Assembly: GCA_030704615.1 (NCBI GenBank)
Contig: CM060733.1
Span: 47,120,001 to 47,184,000 of the forward strand
Reading direction: 5' to 3'
Source of the DNA: Takakia lepidozioides
Lineage: Eukaryota; Streptophyta; Takakiopsida; Takakiales; Takakiaceae
DNA: 64,000 bases
Shown: piece by piece, positions 46,101 to 57,853 of the stretch
Position numbering within the stretch: the first letter of the stretch is position 1
How the letters are laid out: each line of letters starts with the position of its first letter
Translations under genes and position numbers: made by a program
Notes under the pieces: model-generated
Databases searched by the model: none
What the model saw: only the letters and a program-made list of their open reading frames with translations
Told to the model about the DNA's origin: nothing

Positions 46101-49100
46101 TTCTAGTTGTTATGATAACGCACCTTACGTAGATTGAAATGGCTGTTTCATAGATGATCCTGCAACACGTGAGACGCACTCTGTTAACTAACGGAATCAC
46201 AGAACACAGTCCTTTGAAATTCTGACATTTAGAGCACAAGTGAGACAGTGTCTCACGGTATGCATCATATGCTCAAGAGCTCCATTCTCAAAATAAAGTA
46301 GGGAGCAAGAGTCATCACATAAAAAACTCTATCGTCCCCTACAGATAAAACCTTGCCAGTAGAACAGTTATATATCCAAAGTCAGTTTCTTGACAATTCA
46401 AAACAAAAATTTCAGAGCTAAGGGCAGAATCCTAAATACACCCTCCGATCATGAGTTAGCCCTGGGGAAGGATGCAACCCCAGGGCCACGAGGGGCATTG
46501 ACACCTGCTGCACTGGCCCCGAAATGGCCATTCTCGAAATACTTTGGTTCTTGTGGAGTTGTATTGCAAGTCCTCAAGACTAGTACAGTATTCAAGGGAA
46601 TAGCAGCCTGACTTGCCTATCTGGAGAAGTTGCATCAGCCTCCATGGTATCTAAAATCCGGCTCACTTCAGCTGCTGCCTGAATATAGTCAGAACCACAC
46701 ATGCTTGATTGCTTGACTTTAAAAACGTATCATTAAAACAGATCCCAGATGGAAAGCATCCCTCTGGCTTCTTCAGGTTTTCTACATTCCTTATGGGCTA
46801 TGAAGAGCAACCAAAGAGGGAGATCATCAAAACTTGGGACACCTTTCAATGCAGAACACAGCAGGATATATAAGGGAAAAAACTGCTTGGGTAATTTTTC
46901 AGAGCTTGGAAGTCTTGGTCCTCATTTTGTAAACCAGGACAATTTCTGACATCTATTTCAAGCCTTCCATCAATAGCATGTGAGAACATAACAGATCTAG
47001 GTTGGGGGACAGCCTAAGCAAAGTTGATTTCAACAGTGGGACCATTGTGCTCCAAAAGAAAGCCCTTTCTGCATGTAAGGCACACTCAATCAGCATGGAA
47101 AAATTCTTACGGACAGTGTAGAGGAGATCATACCAACAAGGGATTCTGGTTTGGCCGAGTAGCGGATGCTCCAATGACCGACTGCCATGTGTATAAACCA
47201 AGCGAAGTGATGCCTAATCGATGGAACTCCCGAGCCACATCTGTTAATCCACTTATGTTCAAATTTGCAATTTTCCATTCACCACTCTCTTCAATCTCGT
47301 GAAACTTCTTTCCCGAAACACTGGAAAAACTTCACTGACAAGCAAGCTTTACAGAACAGAACTGAGCAGAATCCCAAACAGGAACTAGGAAAGGCAGCTA
47401 CCAAGTGACACTTTGACTCCATGAGAGTGAGCCAGTTTTCTGACAATTGCTCCACCACTTTCCCCAGTTGGTGACAACCCTGCACCAAAATTAGGTCCAC
47501 TGTCAATCCAAGGCTTGGGCAATCACTTTTATACAACACACTCATAAGACATTGTTTGCCTTGGATCAAAACAAGAATTTGGAAGCCTGCAGGAGGAAGA
47601 ATGAGGGGAGAGCATAAGAAACAATGTAAACAAGAGAAAGCATGTAATGTCCACTGGAAGCTCAAAGATGTTCTGGCCAAAGGTAAAACACGACAGAAAG
47701 TGGGGCCCCAACAGCCAGCCACCACAACCATCAAAAAACAGAATTCAGCTTCAAGTGATTCTCCAAGGTAGAAAGCCCTGGGTATTTATCCGGCAAAGCA
47801 TGCTATCTTCAATGGACTGGGTGGTTCAACCACCATTGGAGCTCAGGAAGAAGCAAAGATCCGCCAACTGTTGTTCCCTTTGCAGGTAGGTTGAGCCTTT
47901 TGGCATGTACTAAGAGCTGACGCTGAAATGCATTGTAGAATAATGAAACATAATCACTATTGGAAGGACTGCAAACAGGAAGATGTCCAAGATGTCGGTT
48001 ATGAAGTTTCCATGTCAAAAATACAAAATCTGACAGAGGAATAACAGCATTTGTGAACTACCACAGTCCATCAACACAGAGTACCTGCTGCCGCCATATC
48101 AGCCAAGAACTGATGTAGTCTCCCTGCTGGTGCAGCTGCTGTACACCCACGTAGTAGTGCGGCATCTACACTCTGCAAAAGTCCATAAAAGAATTTCAGC
48201 CACCTGCTGTCTGTTTAAGAGAGACGTGTATGTAACAAGGCTTTCCTGGGCCAAGGGAAAGAGAACAAGCTTACTTTGGTGAGGACCTCGGGGACTGTCA
48301 TGGCAGGAGTGAAGCCCGCATCGTTCATTCTTTCAAGAATTTCCACTGCTGCACCTCCTTCTCCGCAATGCACATAGGCGTACACAGCACAGCGGTACAT
48401 CTTCAAAAACAGTGAAAAAAAAAAAGGTCAGCAACTTACTTCTCGTGGGTCCCCTTGCTCTCCACACACATTCCAATCCTAATTGTTGAAGCCGATTGAA
48501 TACTGTTCATAACTGCATTCTCTTTCAAGTCTTCCCACCGAATATTAGACAACTGGGGTATGATTTGTCCCCCCCAAGGCTGAAAACAAGCCTATTCAAT
48601 GGAGTGATCTCCACATTGGCCATGGCATGAAGCTGAGGAAAGAACTTACAACTTCATCAAGAGTACATTGGGCGGTTTCCATGTCTTGAAGCACCTTGTG
48701 CACCATGGCTGTGTCCCGAAGTAGACCTGCTGCTCTCTGCTTGGCTCAATGTACCATTCCATACAACCAATGATCAGGTTGGTTAGGGTCTTCATTTCAA
48801 GTGTGGCTGGAAAATTTGAGAAATTTTGTGGTCTTTAACATGGAACACACTCATCTTCAACAAATTACATCTGTTCAGAAGCTTTGGTTCAAAAGTTACT
48901 CTATTCTAAGCTTCAACCAAATTCTATCATCAGGCATCAAGTAAGGGTTTTAGATGCACTAGCTGCACTGCTGACTCTCTGCAATTATGCAGATAGGTTT
49001 GATTCAATCATGTTCAGTGTTCTCTACAAAAACATGTACGACAGCTTTGAAGCAATGTGTTAAAGATGTGAGCATAAGGTGAAGTCTTGACTCAAGCAAT

Positions 49101-52100
49101 AGAGTCCAGTCAAACTGTGTAAGCAAGTATTACCAGCATGGTGGCAAATGTAACAGGGTCAGGCTTCAAGTGGTGTAGACGTAGCTCCATGGCTAAACTC
49201 AATGCACGCTGCATAGCACGACCCCGTATGCAGGCGTCCATGACTGTGTTGTATGTTATAATGCAAGGCCGCACACCTGGTATTAGAAACCCCATCGATC
49301 AAACACATCTGTGGTTGAGCTTCATCCCTTTCAGCAATAATTCGCAAGTTCAATGAGTTCAAAGTGTGAGAGGTCAACTGGGCCAGCTTCTTTGGCAGCT
49401 GACTCCCCCTCTGTCTTTTGGTCTCCGGATGGTTTGGGGGGCCTCCCCCCTTACTGTATTTTATGGCTCTCTCTCTGTAAAGTGCTTCTTCTGTTCAGTT
49501 TAAATTGTAGTTCAAAATAAGCAAATTGAAGCAACTCTATGAGCCTGTGAGACTCAAGCTTTTGGTCCTGATATTCCCTGCATTACTGAAACCTGTTGTG
49601 TAGCTCAAGGTTGGGTTACTTTCTGAAACTGGAAAGCTCCTTGAGTCCCATCACAAACTTTAACTGCAGACGTCTTTTTGTTTGTTGTTTAGATACTCAA
49701 TAGGAGAAATTTCTACCTTTACGTTGCATCTTTCGCAATACTCCAACCGCACCATCAGCATCACGGCAGCGTCCATGGGCTTTCAACAACGTGTTGTAAC
49801 TGTCTCTTGGCAAAGTCAGTCCTTTTAACTCCATCTCATCTACAATCTTCTTGCAGGCCTCCACATCCCCCACATTTGCATATGCTGAAACAGGACACAA
49901 GAGAAGTTCAATAACTAAAAAAGTGTAATTTTTGGCACAGTTCTGCACTGTAACACAGCTTGGGAAGCTTACGGAAACTTCAGAGGAAACATGTACCATC
50001 AAGGAGGGAGTTGAAAGTAAAGACAGAGGGAGCCACTCCTTCTGTGGTCATCTGCTGCCAGAGCCTGCGTACTACACCCAGCTGTCCTGCGCGTCCATGG
50101 CACCTGATTGCAGCACTGGTCACATCTCGCTCTCAGAAAATGGTAGAGCACTGGACTTGACTGGACTCTACAGTGGTTCCTCCAACATGTTAGATTCACC
50201 CAAGCCCCTCTCATAGGTTTCTCTTTTACAAAGTGGTGCAACAAGTTTCCCCAAAAGCACTCCCTTGAGGGCCAAGCTGTTCAGTGAATTAGGAAGAATC
50301 AGCCCTTATAGAGCCATAGGCCAAGCAGGCTTACAACGAAAAGTGGTCTATAAGTATCGTAAATTCACACTTCATGCAATGATGGTAAAACCAGTGTGTG
50401 CTTGTCTACTCAATTTAAAAACCTTTGATTATGATCCTAATGCTGCTCTGCTCCTCTAGAGACTACATCAGACCAAGCCAACGAACTTCATATTAGCCAT
50501 CATCATTATGTATGACTCAATCATTGGGTAGTTCAAGGTGACGGGTGTTTCTCAATGAGATTCACAACAACAACAGGATGAAACAAGGTTGTCTGCTCTC
50601 AACAACTCCCTTGAAAATTTGACAGTGAGACTGAAGAATGCTATTTCTTTCATTCTATTCTCTACTATGAGATCCAGGGTCGATATTACAGTCTATTCCA
50701 GGATATATGTATGTATATACATACATATACATATACATATATATATATGTGTGTGTGTGTGTGTGTATAATGGCAAAGGTAAGTCCCACTACTGGAGTGA
50801 GCCCCTCACAAAGGTAGTGTCTGCTCCGCCCAAACTGGGAGCGGGGTCTACAGCAAACAACGTCTCACGTTCTCTATGGCATTGTCGACGAGCTAATTAA
50901 GCATGGTGGCAATCCTATGGTAGAGGTCCTGGCCCTCCTCTTTAACCTGATTTGGAAATCTGAAATGATGCCCTTTTGCTGGAGAGAGGGTGTCATTGTC
51001 AACTATATAAGAAAGGCGACAGAGAAGAGGCTGGAACTACTGTGGCATTACACTTCTTAGCGCAGTTGGCAAGCTGTTTTGTAGAAGAGCTTTCCATGAA
51101 GGTCAGGGGGCTTCCGGAGAAATAAGGTTTTGACCTATCTTTACCCTAAGCCAGGGGAAAACCCACCTTTAGGATGTGAAAAATGCGTATGACACGGTAT
51201 GGCACAATCGTGGCATTGTCTATGGTCTTATGGGGTCAGAGGAAAGATGGTTCACAACCCCTGTATGTGAACACCACTCTCCCCACTGCTCTTCAATTCA
51301 TTAATCAGCTCCTTGAATATGTGGAAAGTAAGGGATTGGGGTTAAAGGTGGGTGATGCCACCATACCAGCTCTTATAGTTGTGGATGACTTCGTGGGCTT
51401 AGGGGATACTCCATCCAATCTTCAGGAGTTGATTGATTGTGCGAAGAGGTACTTTGACCTGTGGAGGCTAGAAGCCACTGTTAGTAAATGTGCAGGCCTT
51501 CAATGATTGAGGGGAGGAAGGAGAGGATCTCAAATGGACATGGGGCAGTGAGAGATCCTCCCTCCTACACATATCTTGGCGTTAACGTTTCCTCTAGGTG
51601 TATATACAAAAAGTGGTTCAAGCAGTTAAACACAAGCCTTGGGTCTCACTCAATTTTCCACTGCAGAGGGATTAACACTGAAGTGAAAAGGACCATGCGT
51701 TGCAAGGTTATTAGGCCTACCATGGAGTATGCATCTGCCATGTGGGTTGGCAACTCCAGCCATACTAAAAATTTAGAATCCATTCAGCTTTCGGTGCTCA
51801 ATTGAGAGCATGTCAGCGTGCTCTAGAACAGCTAATGTGGCTGTTTGCGGGGAATTTGGCGTACCACCCTTGAGCTCTCGACGTGATGAGTTCAGCATCA
51901 GATGGTGGGGTCAGTTGAATCGCATGCCTAATACGAGATACTCTAAGATTATCAACTCTATTTCTTGGAAGCAAGACCAGCATCCTGCTAAACAGACTAA
52001 GTCCAGGCTGACAAAAGTAGAGGAAATTTTCCAATACCCGAATATTAGGCAGGAAGAACTGGCCCTGCTAGATGAAGCTGACTTGCAGGCTGAAGTGACT

Positions 52101-54971
52101 AATCATAATGACATAATTAAGACACATACACTAATAATGTCCTTTGTTACATTCAGGCAGTCCAAGGCATCATTACCTGTAAGTGCGTTCGTCGGGCTGT
52201 ATCCCTCTTTTCCCCAACTCTTGTACAAGAAAGTCCACTCCTTCTGGGCTTTGCTCAGTCTGTCAGTGAAACCACAAAAAAAACCAGACAACATGCCAAA
52301 AGGAAGTACCTTTAGGCCTGGACCCTGATAGTTTCCACTCCTTCCAAAAGCTCATTTGCAAGTCATAGAACCCTTCTGTTTCTCTCCGTCTTGTGCATTT
52401 TCAATCTAGAGTAACTTCACGGGAAATTAACCCCCATAAATTAGAGTCTAACTGCACCATTGGACTATGCGTAAACCTCAAAACAGTCATTGTTTCCGAA
52501 ACACATGAGACCTTTTCTCTGAACCAAGGACACTGAAAAATATGATATCATCTGACTGCTACTCCAGGAAACCTTCAGATACTGTTGATGGTCCTTGCCA
52601 ACGCAGTCTTGAGGTTAAGACATACAGCCAGGGACCAAAGACAAGAACTCCCTGATATTGATTGACTCTGTATCGAAGCTAAGTGACTGATTGCTCTTAA
52701 AATCAATAATTTCTGCAATTTCTGCACTTCATACCTTGAAAGACTACCAGCCTGTACTATAATGAAGGACAAATGTCAAACAGTTTCGACAACGTGGCAG
52801 GACTTGTAACTTACCTCTAGGAGCGTGTTGTACATGACAACATCATGCTTCACTCCTTCTTTGTCCATCACCTTTCATGCAGAAATCAATCATTAGCCAT
52901 TTGCTATTCGGTTGAAGAATAGCAGAGCAGCTGAGCAATAACAAAACTGGAACATCCATGCAGCCCCATGAAACTCCAATTGGAGAAATTGGTTGCCTGT
53001 AAGTCCATCGCTGACTTCAAGGTAAAAAAAAGTCATAAAGCAACCATGCCAGGCCCAGCAGTCTGTAGTTTACGCAGTTCCCGGCATGTTGGTTTTAAAG
53101 GCTCAGTATACATGATGTTGCTCAAAGTGCATTTCCTACAAAGATCCAGATTAAGATTACCACCCACCTATCTCCTGTCCCCTTGCTCCACTCCAAGCTA
53201 TTTGAGAGAAATTCAGAGTCCAAACCAAAATGCGCTGAGCTGGCAAAGATGAAAGGAAACATATGTTGAACATACAGCAAGCAATGCAAATGCCTCTCTC
53301 CGTTGATCCAAAGAGCAGTAACCCTGTATGAGTTTTGCAAACACAAATGCGTTGATCAGAGCAGTGTTGCCCTTGGAACGGGCGTTATCCACTATCTGCT
53401 CTGCCACTCCCATTGCATCTGCATTTATGCATACCTGAGAAGCAATATTCTCATTAATCAAGTGAGTTCCATGGTTAATAGAAGAGCTGGATCACTAACC
53501 AGGAATCGCCATTTGGACATTAGTACCATCCCATTGATAGTGTTGCTGAAACTACTGCAGGATCATAGACACCAGAGCTCTTAGATTACAAAGCATGGCT
53601 AGGAGACTTTTATAAACAGCACGAACCCAGACAATTCTTGATAAGAATTTATAGTCAACTTAGAAGGTGGCGGTATTTCCTTAAGCACCACTTTGCGGAG
53701 CCCGAACCTTCCAACGCATATGCACTAATACTTTATGGTATGACATTGGTCGTCAGTCAGAACTTGTAGGGTAGTTACCAGGGGAGACAACTCACAGTGA
53801 CTGCAGCACAAATGTGCATAGCATTGACGCTTACGCCACTGTCATACATCATATCCAAAAGCTGCAATATCAGGTCAGGTCTCTCAAGCTTCGACAATTT
53901 GGACTCCTGCACGCTTGACAGAAGCCTCAGCCACTTCTTCTCTTGAGTCTTCCTTTCACTGGACTCCCCCGTTTTCTGCAAGCACGTCCAACTTGAGCAA
54001 AACACAGCAGGGACAGCTGACTGCTTACTCGAAATCTGAATTTGCCAGTAGAAACAGGACTTTGAAAAGTGCAAATCTCTTTTTCTACTGCTCCTGTGAT
54101 AATAAACAGAATGGAGCGGAGAAACAGACATTATACATACGTCCGCAGATGCACTGTCAATGATATCTTGTGCCTTCTCTATAAATATTCGAGAAGACTT
54201 TGTTTTGACAGGCGAATCCGCACGCTTGTACAGGGTTCTTGCAATCTCTTTGCTCCATGTCCCTCTCAAATATTTCCCTTCACCAAATAATCGAAATTCA
54301 TTTCTGCCCTCTACTACACCTTCAGATCTCGATGTGCCTCTATAATTAGAGAGCGGAATTGCTCCCATTGCCACCATATTTGCTCTTCCATCGCCTACAT
54401 TCGTTTCGAAATTGCAATCTGCCTCTCCCCCTACCTCCCTCTCTTGCCTGAATTTTCCAGGCTGAGCTGTGTGGCTCCGGTTATTCTCCTTCCTCGCTCC
54501 TGCGTTACGACTACTCACCTTCACGAATCCTTCTACTTTGAGCTCTCTTCCAGCTTTTCCCGGCAAGTTCTTCATCCTGATCTCACGAGCGGAAGATGCT
54601 TCAAGAACCTCCTTAGAATCATCCCTACTTCCTCTTCGAAGCTTCAAATCTTTCTCCTTCCTCGCATTTGCCAACTCTTCGTTTCCAGCTCTAGGAGCTG
54701 AATTATCCTGCCGGTTGAAGTTTAATGCGGACTTCCTATCTCCAAAAGGATCAAATCCAGATTTTCTATGACTAAGACTCAAGTCACTCACCCTGTACCT
54801 CCCCAGTTTTCCAGCAAAATGCAAGAGAAAACAATTATCCACTCCATTTTGGTCGCAGCCGAATGTCGACGCTGGAAACAATGTTACTAGAATGTTTTCA
54901 TGGCGAAATGTTGTCCCAGCGAGAAACAGAGGGAAACCATAAGAGAAGGGGAGAGGAACTACATTGGCCAT
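43157..54971 (-). CDS. Multi-exon organellar PPR protein (P-class)
   Basis: PPR proteins bind organellar RNA through 35-residue helical pairs and steer its processing, stability or translation. Minus-strand exons with matching phases include 54141-54971 (basic, S/R/K-rich N-terminus, plausible targeting region), 53796-53975, 53276-53434, 52815-52871, 49717-49884, 49134-49276, 48650-48736, 48275-48400, 48085-48172, others near 47.2, 46.65, 45.9, 45.5, 45.0, 44.5 and 44.3 kb, about 43610-43770, and a last exon ending TTTNL at 43157. PPR motifs: ALINAFVFAKLIQGYCSLDQ, DVVMYNTLLE, ACKKIVDEMELKGLTLPRDS, YNTLLKAHGRCRDADGAVGV, CIITYNTVMDACIRG, CAVYAYVHCGEGGAAVEILE. Exon 52815 ends in phase 0 but 49884 begins in phase 1, so one exon between them is missing or unseen; a LINE relic lies there. 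Middle exon borders are approximate. Confidence 0.75.
50690..50772. repeat. TA/CATA/TG microsatellite
   Basis: ATATGTATGTATATACATAC passes into ACATATACATATATATAT and then (GT)n in about 75 bp, within the large intron of the PPR gene and next to the LINE relic. Confidence 0.9.
50780..52330 (+). pseudogene. LINE reverse-transcriptase relic, antisense in the PPR intron
   Basis: Plus-strand pieces read VEVLALLFNLIWKSEMMPFC (RT fingers region), then ITLLSAVGKLF-like sequence across a frame break, then LIVVDDFVGLGDTPSNLQEL (the catalytic box normally YADD/FADD, here VVDD), then YTYLGVNVSSRC, KRTMRCKVIRPTMEYASAMW and RRDEFSIRWWGQLNRMP. That order matches the 3' half of non-LTR retrotransposon ORF2. 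Frames are broken at least three times. It lies between PPR exons at 52815 and 49884. Confidence 0.75.
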
Positions 54972-55319
54972 TCAGACAACACTCCGCCCCCGAGCTACAT
55001 TGCATGTCTCTGCAGAGCGTCCTTGAAAGCTTGCATCGTCTTCCCAAAAAACATTTGCACGAAGGCTGCCCAGATCACGTTGGGTAGCCATAGAAACTTT
55101 CAAAGGCAGTTCTTGCGCGACGACAAAATCCCGGGCAGCCTGGAAAACAATTCCACGCCCATGGAATGTACTTTTATTTACTACCCGGGGCCCGTGGGGG
55201 GCAGCTGTTTACGGGGGAGGGGCCTTGAGATAATGAGAGTAGAAGGAAAGAAGGAAGGATTAGAAAATCCTGGAAACGATTAGAGAGAGAGAAAGAGAGG
55301 GAGAAGAGAGCAAGGCACG
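54972..55319. promoter_or_regulatory. Bidirectional promoter region, PPR gene / CMC1-like gene
   Basis: Only 348 bp separate the ATG of the PPR gene (54971, minus) from that of the CMC1-like gene (55320, plus). The stretch has a GC-rich patch (55175-55225) and a purine-rich GAGAGA run (55280-55310) just before the CMC1 start, typical of plant 5' leaders. No TATA box is evident for either gene, as is common for housekeeping genes. Confidence 0.55.
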
Positions 55320-57037
55320 ATGGGGTTGCTGGAGGGTGCGGCGGAGTCGCGCATGAAGAAGAAGGTGGAAGAAGGTGTGTCCATGCTTCATTCCTTTCTT
55401 GCAAGTAAACCCCTGGCGTTCTTTTCTCAGTAATGGCTGCTGCTTTCTCCTCTCACAACTTATTTTTTATGGATTCTTGTATGTTCTTTTTAGGATGTCC
55501 TGTTGAAGAGTTTCTATCGTGGACGAAAGATCCCGTCCTCACATTCACGATACCTCCAGAAAGATGTGTAGCTCGTTCTCTTCAATTGGAGGGACGGGTT
55601 TTCAGGGGAGTAGTAGTGTGTCAGGATGGGTGAGTCTAAATCCTTTCATACGTACAATAAATGCCTCTGTTTGGTTTGTCTAATACCTATAATGAACTCC
55701 ACCAAACACCAGGTCGATGGACAGAATCTGAGAAGTTTTTTGTGCTCTCTTGGTTGGTCTTAGCACCTCATCCCCCATTGTTGACATTTAGTAAGATTGA
55801 TAACAATCTACCAAGTCAGTTTCTGTATAAATTCTAAGAATCCATTATCCTTGCTGAACTCACTACAAGGAAGCATGGATTAGGGCAGCGGTAAGAACTG
55901 GCAGGGGTCTTTCACCATAAAACCCCAAATTTGATAGTTTCAAACGTCTTACTAAGATTGGGTTCTCACACTGGTAGTGCAACTGACGTTCTCTCAATAT
56001 CATCTCTTACTTTGTATACAACTTCATACTCATATAAGCCCTAGATTATGAAGATGTCTAAGCAATGTAGTACAAGTATTGTATCCTTCACCTACTCTCT
56101 AGTACAAATCAAAGAATGGTCCTATTTTCAGTTGACCTGCTTTACTTTGTGTCATTCCATAAAGGTGAGGTGCTTGTCTTCTTAGACTAAAGTTTTGACC
56201 ATTCTCTTAAATATGTATTTGACTGTTCCCCTATATCCAGTTCCTGCCATAACAGGTTATGGATGTGTGTGTGTGTGTGAGAGAGAGTGCATCACTAATT
56301 TGTGGGCTTATGCTAGCCCTCCGCAGTAAGATGAAGGCACAAGCTCTTAAAGAGTGTGACAGCATCGTTGCAAAATTTGCTGAATGTGCAAAAGGAAAGA
56401 CCCTGTCTGTAATCTGGACATGCCGCTTGCAAGCAAGAGAGATGAATGCCTGCCTCCATCAATAGTAATTTTTTCATACCCTCTTTTCAGCATTTCCATC
56501 CTGCTGTTGACTGGTTCTTAGACTTTTATTGCCTTCTTTAAAGGTCACATTATGTGGTGATGATAGAGTCTTCTTTGCAATTAGCTTGGAATCTCATTAA
56601 ACCAGAAGAGACATTCTATTCAAGGTAGTGCAGAGGGAAGTGCAGAGTATGCAATTGACAAATGCGGGTAGGTTATGAGCACATGCCTGGCATCAGGTCA
56701 AATGCCAGTGTAGCTATCTGTGATCACAGGATATGACATTTCTAGCAAGTAATACCCTCTTTCTGTCATGCATCTCTTAAAACAAAACTCTTCCTATCCA
56801 ATTCATAGCGTTCTCAGCATGGTGAAATTTCCTTGATGTGTCGCATACAAAACAAGCAAATCTTTGAGACATTCCTCAAGTTGACTCACATCATCTGAGC
56901 AGGGTTAAGCAAAGTCAGTTGGTTGTGTGCATGACAAAATCAAAACCCTTTGTGTGTGCTGCAGTACAAATGATGAGGTTCTTGAAGTGTTTAAGAAGCA
57001 ATACACAATGGAGCAAGAGGCCCGGCAAAGGAGCTGA
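55320..57037 (+). CDS. CMC1: CMC1-like twin Cx9C protein, cytochrome c oxidase assembly
   Basis: Exons 55320-55374, 56317-56464 and 56965-57037 join in phase (1, then 2) to a 91-aa protein with GT/AG borders. It starts MGLLEGAAESRMKKKVEE, continues ALRSKMKAQALKECDSIVAK and ends YTMEQEARQRS. The two C-x9-C motifs are visible: C-DSIVAKFAE-C and C-RLQAREMNA-C. These form the paired disulphides of the CHCH hairpin that the Mia40 relay oxidises in the mitochondrial intermembrane space. Size and the KKKVEEALRSKMK and CLHQ-TND strings agree with the plant Cmc1-like family, which delivers copper-dependent assembly factors to cytochrome c oxidase. It is divergent from the PPR gene. Intron 1 holds an exon-like stretch at 55494-55629. 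Confidence 0.9.
55494..55629 (+). other. Possible cassette exon in CMC1 intron 1
   Basis: 136 bases open in the phase left by exon 1 (GCPVEEFLSWTKDPVLTFTI, then PPERCVARSLQLEGRVF), bounded by a T-rich CTTTTTAG acceptor and a GTGAGT donor. Its length is not a multiple of three in this context, so inclusion would shift the frame of exon 2. It is either a poison exon or a chance open stretch. Confidence 0.35.
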
Positions 57038-57635
57038 TATTTTGAACTTCCTACTGTAGTTGCTTGGTTCCGTATTTCGTCTGAATGTGATTTGACGGAA
57101 TGTCAGATTTCATCATCTGCAAGATTGCAAGGTTGAGATTCCCACTGTGTTGATAGTTTACCAAAGAAGTGTGAAAAGACATCAGAGTGTTATGCAAAGG
57201 ATGTTCCTTTTTCGGACTCCTGGTTTGTCGGCTCAAATTTAATCTCAGATTGGGTAGATACTCAAACAGAGCAGAATATCTGATTTGTTGAGGCTCTTAG
57301 ACCACATTTCTGTTAGGTGTAAAGACACTTGTCTTCCTACGATGTTTCTTATTCAACTCATGAGATGCAAGTGTACAGTCATAAATCTTGTAGACTTCAG
57401 AAAGATACTTTCACTCCTGTATTTTCTTCTGCGCGGCTACTTTCCTGTGATGTTGTTGGCATGTCATAATTTTAGTAGTGGAGGTTTCTGCATGTGGCCT
57501 TTCAAGCTCTTACTGACTTGGAAATGAAAGAGATGCTATACTTACACCAATTTACATTTACTTACAAAACAGTAGTGGGAGGGTACCCTTGTTTTGTGAG
57601 AACGGCTGGCCCGGGAGTTTGTGTTTGTACCTTGG

Positions 57636-57800
57636 GCAGGTAGCCCAGTGGTTGGGTGTTTGTGCCTTGCCTGTGCATAACCTAGGTGATCCTGGGTTCA
57701 ATACCTCAAAATGTGCCTTCAGACCGTCCATTGGGCCCTCCGATGGCCTGTGTGCTGAGCAGTAGGCTCTGTAAATTCACTGGATGTTAAAGAAACTTTC
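57636..57800 (+). repeat. tRNA-derived SINE (plus strand)
   Basis: TAGCCCAGTGG (A-box, 57641-57651) and GGGTTCAATACC (B-box, 57694-57705) stand about 45 bases apart, as in tRNA-derived SINEs. A body of about 90 bases follows. The A-box is the same as in the copy at 28720-28862. Confidence 0.6.
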
Positions 57801-57812
57801 TTTTATCTCCCT

Positions 57813-57853
57813 CCCAAGGGTAAATGTATCTCGCTGATACATTTACCCTTGGG
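57813..57853. repeat. Perfect 18-bp inverted repeat with 5-base loop
   Basis: Arm CCCAAGGGTAAATGTATC, loop TCGCT, exact complementary arm. GGGTAAAT also recurs near 57921 and 58037, which suggests it is the end structure of a small foldback or MITE-like insertion spanning part of 57813-58045. Confidence 0.85.

Noticed and set aside
54902-55090. Short plus-strand frames over the PPR 5' end
   Set aside because: Antisense to exon 1 and its upstream region; no motif and overlapping the divergent promoter.
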